A stretch of 64,000 bases of DNA from Linum tenue. Taxonomy: Eukaryota; Streptophyta; Magnoliopsida; Malpighiales; Linaceae. The translations under genes were made by a program, and so were the position numbers. Shown here in pieces: positions 44,672-55,981 of this stretch (position 1 is its first letter; the number at the start of each line of letters is the position of its first letter). The notes below the pieces were generated by a model that saw only the letters and a program-made list of their open reading frames with translations, searched no databases and was not told where the DNA came from. Location: NCBI GenBank assembly GCA_946122785.1, contig CAMGYJ010000005.1, positions 79,850,547-79,914,546 of the forward strand, read 5' to 3'.

Positions 44672-47041
44672 ATGAGAGCGGGGGAGTCGAGAGGTCGGGG
44701 AGCCATTGCAGGGCGAAACCGGCATTGGAGAGTTCAGGAGAGGGTGAGCGATCGGGCTGAGTGTGATTCCGAGAGGGTGAGCGCACGGGTAGGGGAGGGG
44801 CGTCGGTTTGTTTCCTCTTTTTGCAGGTCCCGGGCTTCGAGGCGAAGAGACGGTGGCGACTCTCGGGTTGTTTGTCAGCGGGTTCTACAGACGGGGTCTA
44901 GATCAATCAGGCTTAGCAAAGGGCTGTTCGGAGGTTTGGATGGGTATAGACTTCAAGTGCAGGACGCGGGTAGGAAGTGGTCCATTGTTATGGACGAGAA
45001 ACAGCTTGCTTGGCTACAAGGGGTTTTGCAAACTGCGGCGATGCGTAATTGGTTTTTTCCGGCGGGCTGTGTGAAAAAGAGTGGGATGAGAACGATTCAT
45101 GTGGGCAGAACGGGGAGGAGAAATGGGGATATGTTGCAGATCTCCGAGCAGGGTTCGGGTGGCAAATCATTCATGGTGCTCATTCCTTCAGCGGGCCCTT
45201 TCAAGGGATGGGCGTGCATCATCTCCCTGCTGCAGCAGTTCTACCATGAGGAACAACGTCTGCGAATTGAGGAGTTGTCCTCGTCTCTTGCGGCGGTTGA
45301 CCTTCCGGTGGCTCCAGTTTCCCCGGCAAGCGCGGCGGCGAGAAGAACCTACGCTGAAGTCGTTCAAGGAGGAGGTTTTTATGGGGCGGGGAGCTGCTCG
45401 ATTGTTAATGATCCAGACGGCTGTTATGTTAAGGTTGGCTCTATAGGAGTATCTGAAAGGATTAGCTCTTTGGATAGATGTCTGGTTTTGAGGTTCTGCT
45501 CATCCTCCAATGAGTTTTTCACGAAAGCACAGGTGGGTGAATTTAGAAGGTGGGCGGAGAGGTTCTGGTTGATAGACTCAAACTTTGGCCTGGAGGAATT
45601 GGAGGACGGCAGGTGGCTTCTTCATTGTCCGAGTCTCCGGGAACTTCTTCGGATTAAAGAGCTTGATCATCTTAAATTCAAGAGCTTTTTGGTTCAGGCC
45701 ACTATGTGGAAGGAGGCTGCCACCAATTTGATTTTGGCCTCTGATGCCCGTTGGATCATGGTCTTTGGAATTCCACTTCACCTCAAGAGTGTCAATCTGA
45801 TTAGAACTATCGGGGATTTTTGCGGCGGTTTGGTGGAGGTTGATTGGAACTCTTGGAGCTCCTCGTTTGTCAGGATAAGAGTGAAAGGTGATGGGTCTAT
45901 TCCGGAGGAAGTTCCACTGGTATTCGGAGACCAATGCTATTACATCCTTGTTCGCTCTTCGCCGGATTTCTCGCCGGCTGGTGCGAGTGCGGTGAGTTTG
46001 GCTAAGAACGGCCGGGAGATGAAAGAAGTGGAAGTTCACAGGCCTGCAGCCTCGGAGGGCGGCGCTCTGATCTCAAGGAAGAATTCGAAAGGTCGTTCTT
46101 TGCATCAAAGCAAGTCGGCCGCTGTCAGCCTGCATGGGACTATTCACCGAGACTCAATCAGCAATAGGGTTGGTCTCCATTCTGGGCCGAGCAGACGCGT
46201 TTGGGTAAGAAAGGCCGGGCCGGCTCGTAAGCCCAGCCATATTAGTCTGGCTGGTTACTTTCGTGGGCCAGATAATGGGCCTTCTGGGTCTGTTTGTCCG
46301 ATGGAGAAGTGTGATAGAAGTGTTGAGTATTCTGGGCTGTGGTGTCAGACCTCGGGGTACAAGGATTTGGGCTTTCTGGCCTCGCAAGCCGCTCTCTTCC
46401 TTAAAGACCTTCTTCTGAAGCCAGCCAAGTGCCTCTTTACCATTTCCCTCTCAGCCCCGATCGCAGTTTCTTCAGACAGGGGATCGGTTTTGGCTTCATC
46501 ATTGCGCGAGAGTCTGCGCTGCCTGGAAGCGACGATTTGGGTCAGCGCCTCAAATCCTGGGGTTCTCGAAATTATGGTCAAGAAGAATGTCCCTTGCCCC
46601 CGCTTTATTGAGGATTTCGAATCTTCTGAGCCGGCCGGGGAGTTTTGTTCGACGGCGGCCCTGACTACTCCTCCTTCCTCGCCTCCGGCTACTCCCACTC
46701 ACTCTGTCTCCCCGGGAGGCGAGGAGGGCAGTCACTCTGATGTCTTCTTTCCATCACCTTCTTGTGTGGCTGACAGTCAGGTAAAAGAATGGAGTCAAGA
46801 CTCTTTTCCATTCGATGTGGGCACCTTGATCTCTACGAGTGTTGAATTGGGGGAGTTGTTTGGTTTAAACGCTGTGGGGGGTCAAAGCGAGGTTGAAAGC
46901 GTGATTGCGAATCAGGCTGCAGATCTTCATCAGAGGAAAGTCCGCCCCTGCAGAACGAAGCTCGATATGGAAAGGATTCGCCTTGGGCCGATAGTGGATC
47001 CGCCACCGGAGCCTAGGCGGAGGAAGAAAAGGGTTGCCTGA
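44672..47041 (+). CDS. LINE ORF1 protein (DUF4283-like)
   Basis: This 789-residue frame runs from the first ATG of the element, 41 bp after its 5' end. ORF1 proteins of L1 elements bind element RNA and form the retrotransposition particle. The N-terminus is Arg/Ser-rich. Residues about 90-200 form a conserved-looking block (KQLAWLQGVL, ISLLQQFYHEE), and about 265-430 resemble the plant DUF4283/RRM-like region (DRCLVLRF, ARWIMVFGIPLHL, IGDFCGGLVEVDW). The second half is Ser/Pro-rich and probably disordered, ending in a basic RRRKKR cluster. No CCHC knuckle was seen, although many plant L1 ORF1 proteins have one. The frame is intact for its full length, which is unusual unless the copy is young. 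Confidence 0.85.
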   Translation: MRAGESRGRGAIAGRNRHWRVQERVSDRAECDSERVSARVGEGRRFVSSFCRSRASRRRDGGDSRVVCQRVLQTGSRSIRLSKGLFGGLDGYRLQVQDAGRKWSIVMDEKQLAWLQGVLQTAAMRNWFFPAGCVKKSGMRTIHVGRTGRRNGDMLQISEQGSGGKSFMVLIPSAGPFKGWACIISLLQQFYHEEQRLRIEELSSSLAAVDLPVAPVSPASAAARRTYAEVVQGGGFYGAGSCSIVNDPDGCYVKVGSIGVSERISSLDRCLVLRFCSSSNEFFTKAQVGEFRRWAERFWLIDSNFGLEELEDGRWLLHCPSLRELLRIKELDHLKFKSFLVQATMWKEAATNLILASDARWIMVFGIPLHLKSVNLIRTIGDFCGGLVEVDWNSWSSSFVRIRVKGDGSIPEEVPLVFGDQCYYILVRSSPDFSPAGASAVSLAKNGREMKEVEVHRPAASEGGALISRKNSKGRSLHQSKSAAVSLHGTIHRDSISNRVGLHSGPSRRVWVRKAGPARKPSHISLAGYFRGPDNGPSGSVCPMEKCDRSVEYSGLWCQTSGYKDLGFLASQAALFLKDLLLKPAKCLFTISLSAPIAVSSDRGSVLASSLRESLRCLEATIWVSASNPGVLEIMVKKNVPCPRFIEDFESSEPAGEFCSTAALTTPPSSPPATPTHSVSPGGEEGSHSDVFFPSPSCVADSQVKEWSQDSFPFDVGTLISTSVELGELFGLNAVGGQSEVESVIANQAADLHQRKVRPCRTKLDMERIRLGPIVDPPPEPRRRKKRVA

Positions 47042-47058
47042 TTTATTTTTCTGTTTTT

Positions 47059-50000
47059 ATGGCCAGCTCGGTATTGGTGTGGAATGTCAGGGGACTTGGC
47101 GACGGGGGTAAGAGGGCTAGAGTTAAGAGAATTGTGAACAGCAGTCGGGCCAAAATTGTGGGTTTGATTGAGACCAAGTGGGCGAGCTGTGATGATTTCA
47201 AGGTTAAGAGCGTTGGTGGTACGGCTGATTCTGGGTGGGTATCCAAGAATGCGGTTGGCAGCTGTGGGGGAATTGTTATTTTCTGGGACAAGCATATCTT
47301 TAATGTGACTAACAGCAGAGAAGGGAGGCATTATCTTGAGGTTTCTCTGCAGGAGATTGCTACCCTGAAATCTTGGCGTTTGGTGGTGGTTTACGGGCCT
47401 CAGGATAGGGAGGATAAGCTGGTTTTTCTCGATGAGCTGCTTTCTATTGGTCACGCTAGTCAAGATCCTATTTGCTTCGCCGGGGATTTCAACTTAGTGC
47501 GTAGCCATGATGAGTACAGAGGGAGCCGTCGGAGTCAAAATCTTATGACGGAATTTAATTCGGTTATCGATGCCTATGGGCTTATGGAGCTTCCGCTCGG
47601 GGGGAGTCTCTTCACTTGGAGTAGAGGAGGGGATAGCAATTGCCTCTCTCGGATTGATAGAGCCTTTGTCTCGTCCTGTTTCGATTCTATGTTCTCAGAC
47701 TGCTCCCTTTCTGCGCTTGAGCGTATTGTCTCAGATCACAATCCCTTGCTCGTCTCTTGGGGCGACAGCCGCAGGGTGCATAGGCCGTGGAAGTTTGAGA
47801 ATATGTGGTTGGAAGACGCTAGGTTTTTCGCTGGGTTAAGTAGTTGGTATGCTTCGCGGATTCAAGGCAGGGGTTTTGCGTTTCGGTGGGCGCGGAGATT
47901 ATAGGATCTTAAGAACAAAATCAAGGTGTGGAACAGGGAGGTGTTTGGGGACCAGAATAAGAAGCTTGCGGACCTCATGGCCAAGGCTCAGGACCTAAAC
48001 CAGCAAGAAGAGTCGAGGCCTTTGTCGATCGAGGAGGTGAGAGCGAGGGAGCAATGTTTAACGGAGATTGGCATCACCCTTGATCTGCTTGAAGTTTCTT
48101 GGAGGCAAAAATCGAGGGAGCTGTGGCTACACAAAGGAGACAGGAACTCAGGGTATTTTCATAGGTTCGCTAATTACAGGAGGAAAGTTAATCACATTGG
48201 GCGTATCAAGGTTAATGGCATTTCGATTGAAGGTAGAGAGGAGATTTCTGAAGGGGTTGTGAGCTTCTATGTAGGGCTGTTCCGGGATAGCATCAGATCT
48301 CGGCCCTTCCCTCTCTCCTACAACTGCAGCAAGGTCTCGGAGTCGGATTCTGGGTTTCTTAACATGCCTTTCTCGGAGGGGGAGATCTGGGCTAGCATTG
48401 TTGATTGCGATGGTGGGAAAGCCCCTGGGCCGGACGGATTCACTTGGGAATTCTATAAGAAAAGCTGGAATTGGATCAGGAATGATGTTATTAAAGCTTT
48501 TGAAGAGTTTTTCGACACTGGTTTTCTGCCAGATTGTGTTACCCACTCCTTTATTTGTCTTGTTCCTAAGAAAGATGCGGTTGAAGACATCAAGGATTTG
48601 AGGCCTATCAGTCTCATGGGCAGTTTCAATAAGCTTGTTAGCAAAGTACTGTCGCGCAGATTGGGGTGTGTTCTCCCGTATCTTGTTTCCCCTAACCAGC
48701 ATGCTTCTGTGAAGGGTAGGCAGATTGGTGACGCGGGCCTTATCGCTTTTGAGCTGGTTGATAGCAGGAAAAGGAGCAGGAAGCCGGGTTTGATGTTCAA
48801 GTTAGACATTGAGAAAGCTTTTGATAATGTTAATTGGGGTTGTTTGTTTCATATCCTCTCTCGAATGGGTTTCTCTGAGAAATGGCAGAAGTGGATTGAA
48901 GGGACCATGTGCCGCCCAAAGATCTCGGTTCTCATTAATGGGGAGTCGAAAGGTTTCTTCAGTACGCAGAAAGGGTTGAGACAGGGTGATCCCTTATCCC
49001 CAGGTCTTTTTACTCTAATTATGGATGTCTTGTCTTTTATGATTTCTGGGATTAGTAGCAGTGGGAAGATTTCTGGTTTCTTCATTGGCGAGGAGAATGG
49101 TGGGGGTGAGGTGACTCACTTGCTGTTTGCAGACGACACTTTAATCTTTTGCGACGCGGAGTACAGTCAGGTTCTTAATATTCTTGCCACTTTGGTTTGC
49201 TTCCAGACGGTCACTGGTCTCAGGATTAACTTGGAGAAATCGGTGATGTTCACTGTTGGGGACGTCCCAAATCCTGAGTTTTTTGCCTCTATCTTTGGGT
49301 GCAAGTGGAGTGGGGAGCCTTCTAAGTATCTGGGGTTCCCTCTTGGAGCAAATCCAAATGCTATCTCGGTGTGGGACTCTGTTGTAGATAAATATCAGAA
49401 GAGGCTCGATGGTTGGAAAGGCAAATATCTTTCTCTTGGAGGCAGATTAACTTTGATAAAGGCTGTGCTCTCGAGTCAACCGGTTTATTTCTTCTCTCTT
49501 CTTCGTGCCCCCTCTTCCGTGGTGAAAAGATTGGAGGGTGTTCAGAAAAGGTTTCTGTGGAGCGGTTCGAGCGATACCAGGAAACTTGCTTTGGTTAGAT
49601 GGGATACCTGCAAAGCTCCTATCTCGCGGGGCGGCCTGGGGATCATCGACCTTGAGTCCTTTAATAGGGCTATGTTAGGGAAGTGGTTGTGGCGGTACGC
49701 CAATGAGAGCGATAGTTGGTGGAGGAAGTTGATCAGTATAAAGTTCCCGCACCAGCACTCTGATTGGCGCACTGTGAGATGCCGCCAGGGTTTCGCTGGC
49801 TCAGTTTGGGCAAGTATCTCCAAAGAGTACGATGATTTTTGGAAGATGGCTAACATTGATGCTGGGAATGGTGCCTGGGTATTCTTCTGGTATGATAGCT
49901 GGATTCCTGAAGTGGTTCTTGCTGAGGATTTCCCGAGAGTTGCTGCTGCCTCTAGCTCTCCGAACGCCAGGGTCTCGCACGCCGCGTCCCTCTCAGGTAA

Positions 50001-50910
50001 CACTGTCATTTGGACTGTTCCTTTGTCTTTTGATCTTAGGGGGGGAGCGGATAGGGAGAGAGTGGAGCTTTTAAATTTGCTTAATTCGAGAGGTGCCAGT
50101 TGTGTGTCGAGTGGGCCCCCCAGGGCTTCTTGGCTGCCCGATGTGGATGGGTCCTTTTCTGTTCGTTCTATGTACAGGTACTTGGTGGATGGCAAGTTCA
50201 GTGGAATTTCGGATTTCCCGGATGAGTCTGTTTGGAGGCAGGTTGTGCCGACAAAAATCTGCTTGTTTATTTGGCTTGTGGTGCACAAGAGAATTCTCAC
50301 CGTCGACAACTTGAAGGCCAGGGGCTGGCAGCTTGCCAACAGGTGCGAGCTCTGCGGCAAAGAGGAGGAGAACATCGATCACATTTTCTCCTACTGCGAG
50401 TTTGCTAGGGACGTGTGGAGTGCTTCAAGAAGGGTTTGTGGTCTTCCTACAGGCCCAAGTAGAGACATTGTTCCCACGATTCGTGATTGGCCTTCTTGCT
50501 CGGCTTCCAGTGTTAACAGTTGGGTCTGCTTCGGCCTTCTTCACTCTTTGTGCTGGCAAATCTGGTTGGAGAGAAATAGAAGAGTTTTCAGAGATGCTCG
50601 CATGCACGCTTGGATCGTCACTCGTAAGGTTCTGAGGGATGCTTTGGATTGGGCAATCGCGTTTGGGAAGGTGGATAAATCTCAAGGTTTGCGGTGGGCC
50701 GAGGAGAATCTGCAGAGCCTCGGTAGACGGCTTTCCCCCCCCCCCCCTCCTGATGGGCGACCGGTTTTTCTATTTCTTTTTGTTTGGCTTTGTCGCCTCT
50801 CTTGGGGTTTGCCCGTGCGTTCGGTTGGTAGGCTGTCGTTTTTGTGGTCTCTGCTTTTCTGTTTTTCTGTTTTGTCTCGGTTCCTAGCAGGGTTGGCTCG
50901 GTCCAATTAG
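47059..50910 (+). pseudogene. LINE ORF2 endonuclease/reverse transcriptase, one in-frame stop
   Basis: The frame spans 1283 codons, interrupted only by TAG at 47902-47904. Before the stop is an APE-type endonuclease (VWNVRGLGD, IETKW, FAGDFNLV, RIDRAF, SDHNPLL). After it is the reverse transcriptase: GKAPGPDGFTWEF, RPISLMGSFNKL, KLDIEKAFDNVNW (near 48800), GLRQGDPLSPGLF (near 48975) and LLFADDTLIFC (near 49125). A zf-RVT segment follows (PTKICLFIWLVVHKR to CELCGKEEENIDHIF, about 50250-50390). ORF2 nicks target DNA and copies element RNA there. All RT blocks are present and no RNase H follows. The stop lies in the endonuclease-RT linker, so two separate fragments would be made without readthrough. 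After a poly-C tract at about 50737-50749 the last ~50 residues are hydrophobic and may be a shifted frame over the 3' UTR. Confidence 0.9.
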
Positions 50911-51090
50911 CTAGTTCTTTTGGGGCTCTTTGTCCCTTGCCTCTTGCGCTCTGCTCTTGTGGCTGTTGTTTTTTTTCTTCTTCTTTCTGCTGGGTCTTGT
51001 GGTTCACCTTTTTGTGAACCTGTGCCTAGTTTCCCTCTGTACTGTTTCCTTTTCATTCTATTTTAATTCAATCACCATTATCAAAAAAAA

Positions 51091-51104
51091 AAATACTCCA
51101 TTTG
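51091..51104 (+). repeat. Target-site duplication of the LINE, 3' copy
   Basis: This is the second copy of the 14-bp duplication. The A tail merges with its leading AAA. Confidence 0.85.
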
Positions 51105-53473
51105 ATACACGTATATGTACCCGTACGTACTTTATCCGTTTAAAACTTCTGAATCTGTATTATTGTCAAGCCGTTTCATTTTTCCCCGTTTATTGGATGA
51201 CTCCCGTACTAAACACGTATAAAATCCGTATAACACGTTGAATATCCGTATTTATTGAATTAAATTGTGAACTTTACTATTATTTATATATTTATTACTA
51301 TTAACGTACTATTAAACGGAACTTTAGCTTAAAGACGACATAAAATACACGTACATATTTTTTACGTAACTTTCCCGTACCGTATTTTACTCCATAACCC
51401 CAACCCCCATGACCAGGCTGTGGCCCAACTCGTCGGCGGGCCTCACTTCACTGCTTCATTGTTGGGCTCTTCCTGAAAGATGGACGTATGGCGCATCCAG
51501 CAAGGGACAACTGGCTTCTTCTCCTGGACTGGACACTGGACAGGTGTTGTATCCTTAAAGCCGAAACCCGATCTTCTCGAACCGACAAACAAAACCTGGT
51601 AGATGGGATTTTTACACCTTATCGGTTAAACTACCAATCCTTTTAGAAGTATAAATACATTAACATGAAAATACAAAATAGCAAAACATATGAAACTACA
51701 ACACTTGTCAATACAGTTTTAGAATATACTAAAATGGAGATGGAAAGGAAAATAATGTCAAAACTGGTCTAACAAGATTTGGTCGTGAACTCTTTTGAAA
51801 TAAATTATTTTCAAAATTTTTGGATAGCATTGTCACTACCATGCAAACTGCAAAGACGTAAAGTTGGAAACGGCCGGCGACAGAAACAGATTTTGGGATC
51901 GGAAGTCTTTCCATCATCGACAACAACAAGAAGTAAAAATAAAGGAAGAAAAGTTAAACTCAAGATAATACTTATAATATTATTATAAATTATCGTGTAC
52001 TACAGACACATACGCTGCATGTGTTTTGATTGGTGATAATTTTATTAAACATTAAATAATATTATCACCACTCGCTTGTTTAGGAGAAAACAAACAACAC
52101 CACACTACTTTTGCCACAAATAACTTCCGGCTCCATTCCACCGACTCCGGTATTTTCTTTCTTTCTACACTTACGTACTCTAGTCGAAAGCGTATACCTT
52201 ATTATTAGACGATTTCTATCTAGAATATAAATTAAATTGATTTCGAATTATAATATTATATTCAAACTTTTAATTAGTAAAAATCAGGTTTTAGTTCTCT
52301 AAACGCAAATCTGAAAATTAATTTAGTAAAATATAATAATTGACGACTCTAATTCATCGAAGTATAACGAAGTACATCTAACGGTCATATATCACTTGGA
52401 TTATGATATATTCCTAGGGTACGCCAATCGTTATCACATATATATGCTTTCAAAAACCAATTTTATGAATTTGAAATACAAATCTCATCATTGGCGGTTA
52501 ATATTTAAAATTATGAGTATTCTAAGTAATTTAAATATCTCGGCCGAATGCTCTAATATCATATCAAATTTAATATTCAATTCATTCTAACAACCCAAGT
52601 GGAATATATATGCTATTTTCTGTGTTTGTTCTTCATAAATCATAATTAATATCATTTTCTTCCAAAACGTTTTCGGAGCTAGAATATGAAAAGGAAAAAA
52701 TGCAGTGCTGTCAATTAATATTGACTGTACCTTTTTTTTTTTTTTTGGGTGCTTTCTCTTTAGCAAAATCCATGATAGCTTATATTCTTAGCCACAGAAA
52801 AACCGGCAAAATAAGAAGTGAAAGACAAATCCAGGATAAAGAGAGGTAGAAATGGTGCTAATACGTTCTCTAGTCTCGTTTGCAGCCTACCATAAATCCA
52901 TAAGAAAACATAACTAGTTAATTAGCTAAGCAGTCAAAAATTGGAATATCAACATAAATATAGTGTTATAGAAAGATATTAGTTTCAGGTGTTTTTCACT
53001 TGATTAAGTCTCTATAGCTTTCTTTCTGCTAGCTTCTCATTTGCTATCTCCTCCATTGCTCATGTTCTTTTTTACTCATTATTATAGCATAATCTCACGT
53101 GATGTAAAGTGATAAGCCTTACGGAAATCTTACATGATGCTTCTTAGGAACAACTCATAAAATGAACTTCAATTGATCGAATATATTGTATCCTGGACTT
53201 GAGCGACATTCTCTATTGTCATTGGATAATGGATAACTTAAATTAATTGCCTCCAATTTATACTATAATGCCTTACTCTAATTAGTTGAAGTATAATTGC
53301 ATCATGTGAAGATTTACATATAATTCAAGTAAAATAATTTTATGCAAGCCATGATCCCACTCTCACCCGAAAAAATCACGATATTCTAGCTCAATAAAAC
53401 ATATGATTTAAACAAGGTGTAAGATCTCAACTCGAAACATAAAAATTTGTTAATGTTCGATTAATTTAATAGT
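51105..53473. other. AT-rich intergenic DNA, no gene recognised
   Basis: This 2.4-kb stretch has only short frames. The first 300 bp are rich in CGTAC/CCGTA words (51105-51390), perhaps a decayed repeat. The rest is AT-rich with no domain, RNA gene or clean terminal repeats found. Confidence 0.5.
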
Positions 53474-53481
53474 ATGCAAAC

Positions 53482-53935
53482 CAAGGTTGTGAACCTGCGG
53501 GTCGACCCATTTTGACCCTGACCCAATGAGAAAAACGGGTCGCACGCACCCGCCGGGTCGACCGCTACAAGGTATTGGGTTAGAAGTCAAATTGTGTCAT
53601 TTTTTTTTTCTTTTGTTTGCAAAATGCGCCTATTTTTCGATTTTTTTCCGCCTAACTCAATCTTTGAAATCCTAAGTTGAACATTTGAATATTGATATTA
53701 TATAAGTGTGTGTGAATTTTTACTATATGGATTTAAGTACGACATGTTACTTTGGTGTAATGTTATATGTTATTACTCATATATTAGATGAGATTTGATA
53801 TAATTTATTAGGATAAGTACAATATAATGACTCTTTCCATATTTCTGAGCTAAAACGGGCTAAAATGGGTGTCCCGTTAACCCTTGACCCACTATCTCAA
53901 CCGGGTCCGGGTCAACCCGCGGGTTGACAATCTTG
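53482..53935. mobile_element. hAT-type MITE with GC-rich ends
   Basis: This 454-bp element has TIRs CAAGGTTGTGAACCTGCGGG and, inverted, CAAGATTGTCAACCCGCGGG. A perfect 8-bp duplication ATGCAAAC flanks it at 53474-53481 and 53936-53943. Terminal regions are built of GGGTCGACC/GGGTCAACC words and the centre is AT-rich. The 8-bp duplication supports hAT. Confidence 0.85.
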
Positions 53936-53943
53936 ATGCAAAC

Positions 53944-54339
53944 TAAATCATTATCTAACTCAACCAGTAACAATATACTAATTAGTAATTACCATCCAAC
54001 TAATTGATTATAACTCGATTATCTAACTCAATCAAATTATAATTCACCTAATTAATTCTTAACATCTTTTGGCTCCTGCCCATGAGCTGTCTGATATGTA
54101 CCTCTTGTTACTCCTTTCTTTCATTTTAATAAAAAGGTGTCACCATTAACCAAAAAACAAACAAACTTTAATGTAAGGTTATGAAAGACTTGCTTCATTT
54201 GCCCAAATAGAGTTGTTCTAATGTGGACCATCTCCTATAAGTACTTTCTAATTGATCGGAGCATGGTCAATTGTTCAGCTAGTTGTCTCATTGCATAACC
54301 AGTAATAATTGTTATGATATATAACATATATATATATAT
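53944..54339. other. Intergenic; possible LINE 3'-end scrap
   Basis: Around 54105-54165, TTTCATTTTAATAAAAAGG, TGTCACCATTAACC and an A-rich run resemble the 3' end of the LINE at 51050-51090 (TTTTAATTCAATCACCATTA). It could be a severely 5'-truncated LINE copy. Nothing else was recognised. Confidence 0.3.
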
Positions 54340-55930
54340 GGTGGCCACTTCGGTGCACCCACTTTTTTGGGTGCACTGAATGCACTCACTTTCTGGTTTA
54401 ATCTTAACCGTTTAATATATCTAGCGGTTGAGAATAAATAATAAAATTCTAATTCATAAAAAACTATATTATATTTATTAAAGGAATTTATAGTTATTGA
54501 TAATTGCATAAAATGATCTAACAGTAACTCTATTGCAAATTCGGATTTCTTCCCATCACAACAAAAAGTGTCGCTCTCGCCAAATAATAAGATCGATTGG
54601 CCGCCGGCGGCCGCGCATCTCAAACGTTGGCCCCGAGTCCGACAACTTCTTGGTGTCTCCGACCATACACCCCTTGGACAATTCAATGTTGGAGTCGACG
54701 AGGAGCAAGAAGGTCCGATGTTGCCGCCAGCGAACGCCTGGAGATGCAGGCAGGATCCGGACATGGATTGCGGAGAACGGCTCAGCAAGAAAGCATACAT
54801 GAGGTCCTACCAAATCGGTTTACGAGGAAAACGCCTGATTGAACATAACTGGAATGATTCCTTGCGGGATTTGTGCTGTTGTTCTCTGTCCGTGCGGTTT
54901 GATACGTAGAGGAAGGCCTCTGCTGGATAAATGAAAATCGGAGCGGAAACATATTTTCGATATTGTTGATAAAGTCTGGGGCGATATTCAGATGTCAATT
55001 TCATTGATTATAGGCTGTACACACAAATATGTTGGAGACGTCGTTTGAGTATGCAATAACATAAATAGGAGGTTTCAGAAAGGAAAAGGTTGTGTTTGAT
55101 CGGGAAAGTGTCGACTGATCCCTGAAACTATGTTTATGGGCTTTGCTTGGCTAGGGGGCACTCTATTTCTAAGTTAAGGCCGCAAGTTAGAAGCCCTAAG
55201 TTTCACTTTCACAATAGAAAGAATAGCCTCAGTTCTTAGCCCATTTCCTAAGTAGATGAAACGCAAACAAGGAAGCACGCGGCATCAGCTTCGACGAAGG
55301 TGCAGCCTCGTCGGGAACAGAGTCGCAGTCGGCCGCCGTTTTATTGTGTGAACGAAAGGTTGGAACATATCGTATTAGTTCTAGATCATAATAATAGTTA
55401 ATCAAAAACATATTAGTACTTTGCTTTCCCGTCAGATTCCCAGCGAAATTAATTAGGCTTCTTTCGTTCCTCACCATGTTCTTTGCGGCAAAAGAAAACC
55501 CAGCACTAGCAGTTAACCACTCAAATTATAGATTTCGCAATCAATCAAACCTGGTAATTGTTCATCTAGTTCTCAGCCAGAAAATGATTAGTAGCTTGCT
55601 TACGACATTGTTAATTGAAGATGGGTGGAGACTTATCCTTGATGGAGAAGTCGTGCAAGAGGAGGGAAGTGGCGGAGCCGGAGCCGGGCTACGGGTTCAG
55701 CGTCCAGCGGGATGGAGTAAAGGAAAATCAAACGGAGGATATTAATGAGGGGCCTAATTGCAATTATTAAGTATAAATTATTTTAATGAATATAATATAA
55801 TTTATTAGTTAATAATAAATTATAAACAAATCAAATTACTATAACCGTTAGATGTGTTCAACGGTTAAGATTAAACAAAAAAGTAGGTGCGTTCAGTGCA
55901 CCTAAAAAAGTGGGTGCGCCGAATACGCCA

Positions 55931-55932
<2 letters not shown>
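54340..55932. mobile_element. Mutator-like TIR element, possible Pack-MULE
   Basis: This 1593-bp element has long terminal inverted repeats. About 90 bp match at roughly 80 percent (starting GGTGGCCACTTCGGTGCACC and, inverted, GGTGGCGTATTCGGCGCACC), then weaker AT-rich similarity reaches about 185 bp. The flanks are TA repeats, so the target duplication cannot be resolved. There is no transposase. The interior contains GC-rich patches (54590-54800, 55290-55340, 55620-55730) unlike the AT-rich surroundings, in short broken frames. Long TIRs plus gene-like GC-rich interior pieces fit a Pack-MULE with captured gene fragments. I could not identify the source genes. Confidence 0.65.

Positions 55933-55978
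<46 letters not shown>
55933..55978 (+). repeat. (AT)n microsatellite
   Basis: An uninterrupted AT run of about 46 bp directly abuts the 3' end of the TIR element. A shorter AT run precedes its 5' end. Confidence 0.95.

Positions 55979-55981
<3 letters not shown>

Larger units (their letters stand above)
44631..51090 (+). mobile_element. Nearly complete L1-type LINE retrotransposon
   Basis: This 6.46-kb element is bounded by a 14-bp target duplication with one mismatch. It has a 41-bp leader, ORF1 (44672-47041), a 17-bp spacer, ORF2 (47059-50910), a T-rich 3' UTR of about 170 bp and a short A tail (from 51083, merging with the duplication). A short A tail and a target duplication of this length are hallmarks of target-primed reverse transcription. 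GC content is clearly above the flanking DNA. ORF1 is unbroken and ORF2 has one stop, so the insertion looks fairly recent. It lacks an RNase H domain, unlike the old LINE at 33-38 kb. Confidence 0.93.
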
